A DNA stretch of 64,000 nucleotides, taken from positions 8,284,501 through 8,348,500 of the forward strand of contig JAGTTD010000006.1 of assembly GCA_018398585.1 (NCBI GenBank). The letters run 5' to 3'. How positions within the stretch are numbered: position 1 is the first letter of the stretch; each line of letters begins with the position of its first letter. A program made the translations under genes and the position numbers. Under the pieces are notes generated by a model that saw nothing but the letters and a program-made list of their open reading frames with translations, was not told the DNA's origin and ran no database searches. Of this stretch, positions 33,451-44,633 are shown in pieces. This DNA is from Simmondsia chinensis (taxonomy: Eukaryota > Streptophyta > Magnoliopsida > Caryophyllales > Simmondsiaceae).

Positions 33451-34462
33451 TGTTATGATTCTCATAATAGGGGGCATATAAAATAGAATATAAATGTAAT
33501 AAGTAGCGTGAGCCTTGGATAAGTCATGTAATAAGTGATGTATGTTAGCCTAAAAAATTGACGACAAAAAAGAGGGGCAAGAGAGCAATAAAGTGAAAGA
33601 TGAAGGAGAAGGAGAAGGAGAAGCAGGAACTTCAGGAATTCCTGAAGGACATGTCACCGAGGAATAGTGCAGGAAAACCATCAAAGACAAAGAAAAAAAG
33701 GAGAATGCGGAATCGGGGCAATAGCGCCAAGTTCGATAAGAAGATTACGGAAGATGAGTATGATGAGAAGATTTTGGAAAGATCGAGTTATTGAGATAGG
33801 AAAAAGGGTGGGTTTTAATTTTGAGGGGTTCGACCCACCCATGGTGGCAGACATTCTTGCTAAATGATGCTGATGGGTTGTTTCGAGGCTTTTGGTCAGC
33901 TTCAACTCGGCTCTTCCCTCGTGCCCTGATTTTTTGCTTCTTTTTCTGATGAGTTCCTTGCCCTAGTTGTTTCTGTCTGTTCTGTATTGTTGCTTTGTCC
34001 TCATTTCAGGTGGTTTGCCTGGTCTTGCTTAGGTGCCTGTTTTGTTTCTGCTCTGTTGTTTTTGTGCTTTTTTTTCCTAGTCCCCTTTTTTGTTGAGGTT
34101 GGACTTTGGCCTCACCTAGTGAGTGGTCTGCTTGTATAAGGATGTCATGTTAGTATAGTTAATTAAGGTCGATTATGTCTTGGTCTTAGTTAGTCAAGTA
34201 TGGCGGCTAAGTAGGTGAATGGCGGTTTAGGCATGGGTTAGATTCAATGCAATAGATCATGTCATGCAAGTAGTACAAATAGTAAGGCTCTAGCTTGTAA
34301 TCTCATAACTTTGATAATCAAACATCTCATTTGAGATCAATTCTCTCTCTCATCTAACTCTTTCTTTATTTCTCATCTAATTTCATTTCTTCCTCATCTC
34401 ATACTCTATTATCCTACTCTATCCCTAGGTTAGGATTTGAGATTCATATCTCGATCTTAACA
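33451..34462 (+). repeat. Family X copy A 5' LTR (with 583-bp insertion)
   Basis: TGTTATGATTCTCATAATAG ... TCGATCTTAACA. Without the insertion at 33554-34136 it is about 429 bp and matches the 3' LTR closely. A pyrimidine-rich tract (TCTCTCTCATCTAACTC) precedes the end. Confidence 0.92.
33554..34136. mobile_element. Unclassified insertion in the 5' LTR
   Basis: 583 bp present in the 5' but not the 3' LTR, bounded by TAA on both sides (33551-33553, 34137-34139). No terminal inverted repeats or poly-A tail. It holds a 64-codon Lys/Glu-rich frame (33600-33794: MKEKEKEKQELQEFLKDM) and then T-rich DNA. It could be an insertion or captured DNA, and the class is unknown. Confidence 0.6.
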
Positions 34463-34480
34463 ATTGGTATCAGAGCCAAG
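34463..34480 (+). promoter_or_regulatory. Family X primer-binding site
   Basis: ATTGGTATCAGAGCCAAG follows the LTR end directly. The same word opens copy B at 56853. Confidence 0.9.
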
Positions 34481-35540
34481 TTTGGCTCCCAAATCAAGCT
34501 CTAAATCAGGAAAAAAAAAATCTGGTTGATTGAGTTGCAAAGGCTTGGATGCTTGCAATTGATTTAGCTGAATCAATTTCAACTAAATTGAGTTGTTTTA
34601 TGTCAAGCCTTGGTCATTGTTGCGATCAATCAACAACAAAACAGTCTTTGTGCTGATCTGGTTTAGTTTTGTGTGATCAAGAATTCAAATATGAATTCTA
34701 GCTTGAAGAGCTTGTGTGCATTTTCAATTGCTTCACATCCCACGCATTGTCTGGGAATGTGTTTTGGTTGAGATTAATTGATTGAGTATCATTGATATAA
34801 ACTTTGTTGATCGATTATCTATGGATTTCAATCATCATTACTGCAGTATCAGATTGAATTCAGTAGAGTTGATCAAGCAATAGCTGTTGAAGTTGAGTGC
34901 GGAAGCATAATTGATCTTGATCAAATATTCATCTGTTCAGTTAGAGAAGAAGTTAAAGTGAGATATTGGATTAACATTACACTTGATCATAATTAAAAGA
35001 TCAGAAAAACAAGCTGATTTGAGGTAGTTTCTGATTCTGGCATTCAATTGAGAAGTGAAGGTAACTGTTTTCTAAACTTCAAGTGACATATTCGATCAGA
35101 ATCAGCTTTGTTGCTAAATTGTGATGAAATTCGGGTTAATAAGCATAGAAGTGGTAAGAATTCAGTTGAATCTTTAGAATTATTTGATATTGAATTGAGA
35201 TTTGCTCAAAAGGGGACCTGGCATTGAACTATGAACCGAAATTGCTGAAATCTGATTTCGTTCTTGAAGATTGCCTTGAGTATTGTGTTGAGGACTTGAT
35301 TGCGATCTAGAGTCGAGCCTAATTCAGAATTGTAAGTCTGGTTACTCAAGAAGCACCGCAGTTTGGGTTTGGTTTGAGTTCTCTGTGTGGCAAAATTCTG
35401 CAGATTAGGGTTCGTATTCAGTGACGATTGAGGAGCCGTTAGCTAGTGATTGTTTGTACAAGCGAAGGAGTATAATTTCTTTAAGCAATCATCTGTGAAC
35501 TGAGTTGGTTCATATCGAAACGCTGCTTAACATTGCAAAT

Positions 35541-36797
35541 ATGGCCGGTATGGTTGATGATAGCTCTTGTCAATCCGTGATGAGTGATTCTTGGGAGAAA
35601 TTAAGGCAAATATTGAGACAAGAATGCGAGGAGTTTTGGCAGGAAGTGAAATACGCAATAGACCAAGTGCTGCAACGAATTGTGGATCAGCAAGATTCAG
35701 CTCATCAGTTTGCAAACATCATTCGAGATTGTGCTGGTGTTCTTGATGCAAATGAGCCCTCGGAGCTAATGGACAGAGTTATACTACTAGAGCTCAATGT
35801 TGAGCAAAAAGAGAAGGTTGGAGTGGAATCTGTTGCCGTTGAAGATGAATTAGACCACGGTAATGCCGAAATTGATGAATATAAGCTAAAGGAATCTGTG
35901 GTTGAACAAGTTGATCATTATGAAGACTCTTTACGAGAGTTAGAGTATCTTGAGGATGTTGAGCCACAGCAGGACATGCTTCCGGAATGGGAATACGATT
36001 CACATGTCAAGCGAATGATAAAGAAAGCAAAGAATAAAGCGAAGAGAAGCCATCTAAATGAAGCATTGAAAGATTTTTGGGGTAAAGAGAATTTTGCAAT
36101 GCAGAAATTGAAGCATGAGTTTGTGTTTCAGCCTAAGATGCTTGGGAGTTTGCAAGAACAGAACAATAGACAACATGTATTTGCTGTAATTGAGTCCGAT
36201 TCAATTATGGGACATCGGGATGGTCCACGAGAAGAAGTTAGGCAACAAGAACTAACTCATGCTCCTGATTTTACCAATGTATATGCTAGTATACAAGGAT
36301 CAGATACAGCAGAACCTCTGATTTCAACTAGGAAAGTTGAAACAATAGCACCCCAAAATGTGTTAAGTACTTTTCCAAGGCATCTTGATACTCAAAACCA
36401 GCATTTGATTTGTGCAGGCAGTAATGTACTTGATACATTGCAAGGTTCTTAGAGTGGAGAAACGGTGTATTCAAATGCACACTCTTATGACAAGTTGCCT
36501 CCTGATCTGAGAGAAGATGCTCAAGGCTTTGTGAAGCTGAATAAAGCCGATTCTTTGCTGAAACGAAGTAATCAAGCTGCCAAAGTACGTTTCAAGGTTC
36601 AACAAAGGCCAAGCATTGTTTTTGTACAAGCAATTGAGTTGTTGGAGGTGTACAAATTCAGTAATGTGCTGGAACAAATTTTTGTTCAGACCAAATTCAG
36701 TACAATGGATGCTCATATTGATGTGTTTGAAGTCGGAATATCCCTTGAGGCTTTGGTGGACTTTGGATTCTGTTTCGGGTCAGGAATGACAGTGTAG
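35541..36797 (+). pseudogene. Family X protein, N-terminal part (unknown family)
   Basis: I do not recognise this protein. The ATG at 35541 (MAGMVDDSSCQSVMSDSWE) is chosen over 35505 because copy B has an ATG only there. 303 codons are open to a TAG at 36450; the same frame then continues to 36797 (SYDKLPPDLRED, RFKVQQRPSIVFVQAIELLEVYKF). Copy B has TGG at that stop, so the frame was once continuous. The N-terminal region is acidic with heptad-like stretches; shared blocks include GVLDANEPSELMD, AEIDE and EQVDHYED. A basic patch (MIKKAKNKAKR), LKDFWGK and VFQPKML follow. No gag, knuckle, protease or polymerase motif is seen. Confidence 0.75.
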
Positions 36798-37436
36798 GAC
36801 AAGGGATTGGCAAGTGTATTTGAGTGGCCAGCAACTGGTGTTCTCAGCCAAGAGATGGTATTATTCAAGCCAAGAACAAGGAGTATATGCCTAAGATACA
36901 TCCTAATGTGCGTCCTCCTAAAGTTATATGGCTTGGTGGTTGGTTTGATCTTGGAATACGAAGGCTTATGGTTAAAAATTCAGAATTGTTGCAGTATTTG
37001 ATCCAGTTGCAGGCTTATGGTTCTTTTGTGATCTGTCGTGTGGGTTCTGAATGGAAGAATCAAATGCACAAGCTTCAATATCTTATGAATGTTTGGATGG
37101 AGTCTAACAAGAAATCAAGATCAATAAATATTCTACATTTCAGCATTAAAGATCAGGATAAAGTGGCTGCTGTAAATGCTTGAAAAATTACATTTCCTTC
37201 ACTGTCACCAATAAATGAGTTTCTCAAAGGGAGTGTGATTAGTGCTATTATGATTTTTGGAAGATGTATTAACTTGTTCGCATCAAGAACCTTCCATATG
37301 GACAAGAATCGAGCTAAAATCTGTAATATTAGCAGCTATGTTGTGTCATGGTTTTACACTGCTGAATTCTTGAGCTCTGTAGCACAACATCTGGAAATGG
37401 AAAGTAGTCAAGAGTATGTTGAGCTTGGTCTAATAT
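36798..37436 (+). pseudogene. Family X protein, C-terminal part, copy A (broken)
   Basis: Frame-shifted pieces align with copy B: WLGGWFDLGI, SELLQYLIQLQAYGS, WKNQMHKLQYLMNVWM (36824-37183), then IMIFGRCINLFASRTFHMD and WFYTAEFLSSVA (37235-37436). About 150 codons present in copy B around 59100-59330 and 59600-60000 are missing here. It is cut by the hAT-like insertion at 37445 and resumes at 38338 in fragments. Trp- and Leu-rich; function unknown. Confidence 0.65.
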
Positions 37437-37444
37437 GGTTTAAT

Positions 37445-38329
37445 TAGCACGGTCCAATTTTCAAAAAAAACTATATTAAAACCGGACCAAACAGTTACAA
37501 TACGGTTTGAAATTTTTTTAAACCAAACCAAACTGTTTTATATTTTAAACCAAATAGGACCAAACCGCATTTTGTGGTTTAGTCCGGTTTGGATATGGTT
37601 AAACCATAATATTAAGTAGGTTACTACTTTGTCGATAAAATATAGATTAATTATCGATACATATTATGGTTTTGTTACATTCAATTAGGTAATAATATAT
37701 CTGTAATTTTTTACCTTATTTATTTATATATAAACATTAATGTAATAAAATTTTAATAATAATAATTTGTTAGGTATTTTACTCTAAAGATCCCTCCACT
37801 TTGCATTTTGTATTAAATAAGTTCATATGCTTTTTATTGTGTCAATTTAGTTCCTTTATAAGTGTATTGTATAGGTTTTATTACTTTTAGTCAATGATTG
37901 TGTTGATTGGAATGAATGGGTGATTTGTAATGGATTACTTGAATCTAACATGATTATGTCGTTAATAATTAAATCCTTAACTTATCTTAAATTCGATCAA
38001 AGAACTTAATTTACACAATATAAATTGTAGAGGGACTAAATTGACACACTAAAAAAAGTACAAAGACCATTAATATAAATAACCGTGACTTTTTTATTAG
38101 GTTATCAAGTAAAACTTTGCTATTAACGCGACTTGTTATGATTCGAATAGTGTAAATAAACATTGAACCTTCCTTATTTAGGTTTTTATGGTTTACGGTT
38201 TTGGTTTGGTTTTAAACCAAACCTAAACCGTAAATCATATTAACCAAAATTTTCAAAACCAAACCAAACCGTAAATTATGGTATGGTCTGGTTTGGATTA
38301 CGGTTTAGACCATTTTTTGCGTACCCCTA
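37445..38329. mobile_element. hAT-like non-autonomous DNA transposon
   Basis: 885 bp flanked by a perfect 8-bp duplication GGTTTAAT (37437-37444, 38330-38337), the size made by hAT transposases. The ends are short and imperfect: TAGCACGGTCC and TACCCCTA (inverse TAGGGGTACGC). The subterminal DNA is rich in AACCAAACC/GGTTTGGTTT words in both orientations. No transposase gene. Copy B lacks it at the same site. Confidence 0.85.
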
Positions 38330-38337
38330 GGTTTAAT

Positions 38338-38778
38338 AAGTGTATGTTTAAGCACTACCAATTTTGGATAAGACCCAAATGAAATTGTGGCAGTTGCAAT
38401 CTTATGGGGTCTCAATGTGTTCTGTTACCAAGATCAAGATATGGGGCTGCTTTAGGTGTTCAACTCAATCTGTTACCAAGATTGGAGATTCCTTCAAGCA
38501 AATTTTGATACTTGGTTCGTTTGGTTTGAGATTGGAAGGCCTCCCGAGGTGTTCAAGGACTTCATATGCAGTCTTATGGGTTTAACCACATTCAAATTAT
38601 GTTGTGCAACATACTACAAGCAGAATTTCAGATGTGTTGATGCTTTTTTTTTTGGTCCCATACGACGGGAACTTAGCCAACACTTCACATAAGAAGCTCA
38701 TGCATTCCTCCCACATCAATATTGATCTTCAAGTTTCAATCTTCTTCCTAGATTCTTAGGGTTTAAAGGAGGGAAAAA
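38338..38778 (+). other. Family X copy A 3' region and polypurine tract
   Basis: Continues the alignment with copy B (ATGTTTAAGCA, GGTCTCAATGTG, GGAAGGCCTCCCGAGG) in broken frames and ends with AAAGGAGGGAAAAA next to the LTR. Confidence 0.75.
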
Positions 38779-39204
38779 TGTTGTGATTCTCATAATAGGG
38801 GGCATATGAAATAGAATGTAAATGTAATACGTAGCATGAGCCTTGGATAAGTCATGTAATAAGTGATGTATGTTAGCCTAAGGATGTCATGTTAGTATAG
38901 TTAGTTAAGGTCGGTTATGTCTTGGTCTTAGTTAGTCAAGTATGGTGGCTAAGTAGGTGAATGGCGGCTTAGTCATGGGTTAGATTCAATGTAATAGATC
39001 ATGTCATGTAATTAGTATAAATAGTAAGGCTCTAGCTTGTAATATCATAACTTTGATAATCAAACATCTCATTTGAGATTAATTTTCTCTCTCATCTAAC
39101 TCTTTCTCTATTTCTCATCTAATTTCATTTCATCCTCATCTCATACTCTATTATCCTACTCTATCCCTAGGTTAGGATTTGAGATTCATATCTCGATCTT
39201 AACA
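38779..39204 (+). repeat. Family X copy A 3' LTR
   Basis: 426 bp, TGTTGTGATTCTCATAATAG ... CTCGATCTTAACA. Nearly identical to the 5' LTR outside its insertion, which suggests copy A is fairly young. Confidence 0.92.
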
Positions 39205-39209
39205 CATTC

Positions 39210-39835
39210 TAAACACATCCATATATGAACTTAAAGCACACTTCATAAGGATTTTCAAGAAAAATTGACAATATAGTCATATTATCAAACAAATTAACTG
39301 CTTAAACAATTATGAATAGAACACAATAGATGCAAAGACATAGCTTAATTACAAGTGATTGATGATAATTCTTGTTGCTATTACACTTTGTTTGGATGTC
39401 TTCACACACCAATATACTTATGGTTTTTTCTTCATGTTTTCTTATGAATTTTTTGTTTGGAACTAGTCTAAACTACTCACACTTCACTTCTATTTATATT
39501 TGAGGGTTCTTCAAACCTAAGGAATAAAAATCTGACGGGAAGGATGGAAGCTTAAGCTGGTGGGTTTATGCCATCTCATGCTTGGTGGCTTCTAACTTTT
39601 ACTAGTGGTTGATACCTACTACTTAGGTGTTTCAACCTCATGCTTCGAGTGCCAACTTGTGCTCAGTTTAGACGCATCAAATGCCACCTCGTATTTACAG
39701 GGACACCTCCTGCTGATACACCTACTTTGGGCGCCGCCTCCTTCTTAGAAGTGCCGCCTCATTCTTTGAAATGCTTATCTATCCAGATTACTGTTGTTTC
39801 TCTATGTCCTGTTACCTAATTTCTTGGTATTTATA
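39210..39835 (-). repeat. 3' LTR of Tekay-like element, proximal part
   Basis: Resumes the LTR after CATTC. It contains inverted GAGGTGGCA words (CCACCTCGT-type, 39600-39770) and ends TTGGTATTTATA next to the polypurine tract, read on the minus strand. Confidence 0.85.
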
Positions 39836-39848
39836 TTTCTTTTCCCCA

Positions 39849-42800
39849 AAAGTGCATTTTGTCCACTTAACAAGTGTATTCGTAATTACGGAAATATATG
39901 GCCAAGAATGCAAGCAAAATTTCTATTATGGGTGTCTATATTTAGCTTGGTCAAAGAGATGTGGTACTATTGCATTATGTCCTTCTCATATTCCCAAGTT
40001 GCTTTGTGCTCCAAATAATGTTGCCATTGAACTTTTACCATTCGTATTTTTTTGTTTCTCAAGGCCTTTTCCTTTGTCTCTAAAATTCTCTAAGGAAATC
40101 CTTGATAGGTCATATCTTACTCTATTGTAATGGGTTGTTGCTCAATTTTGTGTGAGGCATCATGAATATACTTCCATAGCATAGAGACATGGAAAACATC
40201 ATGACATTGAGACAGTGAGAGAGGTCAAGCAATTCTATAAGCCACGTTGCCATATCTCTCTAATATTTCATATGGACCGATAAATTAGGGGTTGAATTTA
40301 TTGCACTTTCCATATTTGATTACTCTTTTTATTGGAGAAACCTTGAGAAATACATGATCTCCCTCTTGGAATTTAGGGGCTCTCTTTCTTTTATTAGCAT
40401 AACTCCTTTGTCTATTCCATGCAACATTTAATCTTTTATGATTCATTTTCACCATCTCAATAGTGAGTTGTAACATTTCGGGTCAAACTTCTTCCTTCCC
40501 TTGCTTCCTTTCATCAATTTGACTTTTTCTTCCATAGAGAGCTTCGTAAGTCGCAATTTGTATAGTAGCTTGATAACTATTAATATAAGCAAACACTACT
40601 AGTGGAACATCGTTATCCCAGCTTCCTTTATGATCTAAAACACAAGCAAATTCTACTAGGTATTGAGTAACTAGCTTACTCTTTAATTTTGGCCATTGGT
40701 TTGGGTATGATAAGATGTGCCAAAACTTAACTTGTCTACAATTCTTTTTGTAGTTGCCTCTAAAATCTTGATAGAAATCTAGAGTCACAATCTGACACAA
40801 TAGAATACAACACTCTGCGTAACTTTAATATCCCCTTTATATATAATTTGGCAAGCTTTTCTGGGCTAGAAATCATTTTAATTGGAAGGAAGGTGCAGAC
40901 TTCATGAGTCTATCAACAATTACCCATGCGGCATCGTGACTTTTAGATGATAAAGGTTGTTTGGTAAAAAAAATCCATGGCGATGTGATCCCATATCCAT
41001 TCCTGTATTTGTAATGGCTGAAGAAGCCCAGCTCGTTTCTGATGACCAATCTTCACTTGTTGACATGTGTGGCATCTCACGACGAATTGAGCTATATCCT
41101 TTTTCATGTTCCTCCACCAAAAATGCTTCTTAAGATCTTTGTACATCTTTGTTCTTTCGGAGTGAGCCGAGTACGGAGTTAAATGAGTTTCTTCTAGAAT
41201 TTCCTTTTTTTTTTTTGTTTTTAATCATCTGGGACACAAATCCTTTTGTCGAACCACAAAGAACTATCTTCATGTAGTGTGAATTGTGTAGACTACTCTT
41301 TTTTCAATTTTGAGACGATCTTTCACAAATACTCATCTTCTTTTTGTGCATTTTTGAGACGGTCTATCTATGTTGGACGTATGGCCATAGCCAACAAGAT
41401 AGCTTTATCTCCGCGTTGTCTTATCTTAACTCCCACTCTTCTCAAATCATTAAGGATATGGAATTGTGCAGGGATCATATAAGTAAGATTTCCAACAGAA
41501 TTTTGACTCCATGCATCAGCAACTACATTTGCTTTGCTGGAGTGATAATTTATATGTTAATAAAGCAATTCTAGCCCCCTCAATTGCCTCATAGTTAACT
41601 CCTTTTGAGTGTAAGTATATTTCAAATTCTTATGATCTGTATACACCTCACAAGTCACTCCATACAAATAATGCCTCCAAATTTTCAATGCGAACACTAC
41701 TACAATGAGTTCAAGGTCATGAATCGGGTAATTCTCTTCATATGGCTCTAGTAGTTGAGAGGCATATCCTATTACTTGTCCATGTTGCATTAAGATGCAA
41801 CCAAGCTCCTTTTTAGTTAGATGCGTCATTATAGATAACATGCACTACCCCTAATGGCACAACAAGTACTAAGGCTGATATTAATCGAGCTTTATATTCA
41901 AGAAAAATTTCTTCATAAATATTGTCCCATTCAAACTTTCGTTCTCCTCTCGTTAGTCTAGCACTGGGCATTGCTAATTTAGTAAAGTCCTTAACGAATC
42001 TTGTATAATAACTTACCTAACCCAGGAAACTTCTAACTCCGGTTATGGTAGTCAGTCAAGGCTAGTTCACAATTGCTTCCCCCTTTTGTGGGTCCACTAA
42101 TCTTCCTTCCCCCAATATCAAATATCTTAGGAAAGAAACCTTCGATAACAAGAACTCACACTTTTCCAATTAACCATATAATTGTTTTCGAAATTTCAGT
42201 AATAAAGCCCTCAAATGGTTCTCATGATACTCCACATTTTTTGAGTACACCAACATATCATTGATAAAGACAACCACAAATTTGATATAGGAAAAGCTTA
42301 AACACCCTATTCATTAAATCTCTAAATACAATAGGTGCATTCGCCAATCTAAAAGGCAAATGGTTCTCATGATACTCCACATTTTTCAAGGACACCAAAA
42401 TATCATTGATAAAGGCAACCACAAATTTATCTCAGAATTTAAACACCCCATTTATTAAATCCATAAATACAGCTGGTGCATTTGTAAATCCAAAAGGCAT
42501 GACAAGAAATTCATAATGTCCATATAGTTCTAAATGATGTTTTTAGCACATCCTCAGCTCTAATCCGCAATTGGTGATACCTAGATGTCAAGTAAATTTT
42601 AAAAAACACATATGTCCCTTGTAACTGATCAAATAACACATCAATCCCAGGCAAAGGATATTTATTCTTAATAGTAACTTTGTTCAACTCTCTATAATTG
42701 ATGCAAAGCCTCATGCTACCATCTTTTTTTTCACAAATAAATTTGGGGCTCCCTAAGGTGAGTAACTAACCTTATTTGCCCCTTGTCAAGCAATTCTTAT

Positions 42801-43519
42801 TGTTGAACCTTTAGTTCTTTCAATTCTACAAGTGCCATCCTATATGGTGTTTTGGAGATATGTTTGGTCTTAGGAATGAGTTTAATAAAATTCGACTTCT
42901 TGCTCCAAGGACAATCCGGGAATATCATTAGGAAATACATCGAAAAATTCTCTAACACAAGAAATTTTTCTAGAGATAATTCACCATGATTTTTCTTAAT
43001 TATACTACAAGTGTAGCCTTCACACCCTTTGCTCCGTATTTGTTTAGCTTGCATAGCCTAAATTACTCTTAATGGTGCAGTTAAAGCATTGAAATGAAAT
43101 ATTACTTTCTTCCCATTTAAGCTTTTTAATTTAATACAATTGGGATAACACTCAATTTTTGCTCTAGTTTCATTTAACCAATCCATCCCTAATATTAATT
43201 TTTTTTTTTATCATCCATCCCTAATATTACGTCAGAATCTTTCATATCTATTGTATCAGGTTTGCCCCAAAACTTTTATTTTCTAACAACCTTACAACCT
43301 ATATATATTCGATCGATGTCAGTGGAAGCCCCAACAGGTAGGGCAATGATTAAGTCAGTTTTTAGTCTAAAGGAACCGCATACTAATTTTGCAGCAAAGG
43401 TAGTGGATGTGAAGGAATGGGGGTAGCACTGAAATAGAAAAGAACATCAGTATAAAAACAATCTACAAGAACAGTACATGTCACCACTTCGACTCCTTTC
43501 TCACCATCTTCCTTTGTCA
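39849..43519 (-). pseudogene. Tekay-like pol: protease, RT, RNase H, integrase
   Basis: Leftward: decayed protease at 43500-43070; RT entry at 43054-42797 (EGYTCSIIKKNHGELS, TPYRMALVELKELK); RT core at 42714-42511 ([28 protein letters not shown], then [13 protein letters not shown] for KIDLRSGYHQLRI); RNase H at 41841-41557 ([48 protein letters not shown]); integrase zinc region at 41146 (CHTCQQVKIGHQ), core remnants to 40483 (DNDVPLVVFAYINSYQATI, EALYGRK) and C-terminal FQEGDHVFLKVSPIKRV at 40360. Many stops. A chromodomain, expected at the very end for this lineage, is not legible. Confidence 0.88.
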
Positions 43520-44490
43520 AGGAAAACACTCACCTTGCAGTTCTAGGTTTTTCCTTTTCTCGTGCCCCTCATTTTAAGTTCAGTACCACCTTTCCCACTC
43601 TTACTAGCCTTACTATAATAAGAAGATGCAATGTTCCCTTATTTTCCACACTTGTAACATGTTTTCTCCTTTCGAGGACAATTTGCCACAATACGCCCTT
43701 TTTTCCCACACTTGAAGCAATTGCCATTTGCTCCCAAGAAAGGCCTCTTTGAGTGATGCTTTTCACAAAAGGTACAAGCCTCTCCCTTTTTCTGGCCCTT
43801 GTTGATTGAAAAATTGTTTTTTGTTACCTATCGTTCCAAAACACTCATTTGATTGTTTTCTCTTCTTCTCATTCATTTTCATTTCCAACTCTTTTTCTTC
43901 CTTTAGGATTCTTTGAATTTTAACAGCTTTTTGGTACAACTCTTGGAAATTATCAGAGGCTTGACCATAAGAGTATATCTAAACAATTCTATGAATATCT
44001 CTTGATATTGCATCGTGGTCATGTTTCCTTGTTCCAAAGAGAGAAGTTCTAGCTCTTTTTCTCTTTGTACACTTCTTGGCCAATATTTTTTTCCTATAAA
44101 ACAGTCTTAAACTCATCCGAACTATATGGTTCCTCCTCTTCTCTAGGCCTAACAATCTTCCACCAATGTTCAGCTTCCTTTCCAAACTTATACATACCAA
44201 GTTTCACCTTCAAATTTTATGGAACACTAGCCGCCTAGAAAATCTCCTTAGTTCTTTCAACCCACTCTTCTACTTTAATTGGGTCAGATGATAAAACAAA
44301 CTTGGGAGGATCAAACTTCAAATATTTATGCAATGCTGCCATATCCCTCCCTTCCTCATGAGTCTTACCCCTTATACTTTCTCTAAGTAATTTAGTGACA
44401 ACCTCACTTACCCCAGGAATATCAGATTGAAGGGATGTCATTGTTGGCTCCCTTGCACAACCAGAGCTGGCATCGTGCATTCGGTCCCTA
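43520..44490 (-). pseudogene. Tekay-like gag
   Basis: Starts MHDASSGCAREPTMTSLQSDIPGVSEVVTKLL (44480) and runs through ALHKYLKFDPPKFVLSSDPIKVEEWVERTKEIF, the typical Retrotrans_gag approach. After breaks it ends with two zinc-knuckle-like blocks near 43640-43790, one reading TCYKCGK. It lies about 150 bp inside the leader. Frameshifts near 44230 and 43980 make it non-functional. Confidence 0.85.
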
Positions 44491-44633
44491 CTGATCCCTC
44501 ATTGGGCCATTTTCCTATTATCAATTTTCTATAAGAACAAGTTGAACATTATTTTATAGTTATAAGGAAAAATTAAATTCCCTTACCGCCTTCACGTCCT
44601 AAATCCTTAATTCCTAACTCTGATAGCACTAAA

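Larger units (their letters stand above)
33451..39204 (+). mobile_element. Family X copy A: non-autonomous LTR element with a novel ORF
   Basis: TG...CA LTRs (33451-34462 and 38779-39204), ATTGGTATCAGAGCC primer-binding site right after the 5' LTR, polypurine tract AAAGGAGGGAAAAA (38765-38778), and a perfect 5-bp duplication CATTC (33446-33450, 39205-39209) within the gypsy LTR. Between them is no gag knuckle, protease, RT, RNase H or integrase. Instead there is a long reading frame shared with 56320-61589. Mobilisation must have used another element's enzymes; the primer site is of the copia/Tekay type. Confidence 0.92.

Noticed and set aside
33600..33794. Nuclear-protein-like Lys/Glu-rich gene
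   Set aside because: Low complexity, only 64 codons, within an insertion in one LTR; not supported as a gene.
35505..36452. Host gene inside the window
   Set aside because: The frame lies between LTRs with primer site and polypurine tract, and recurs in a second element at 56.3-61.6 kb.
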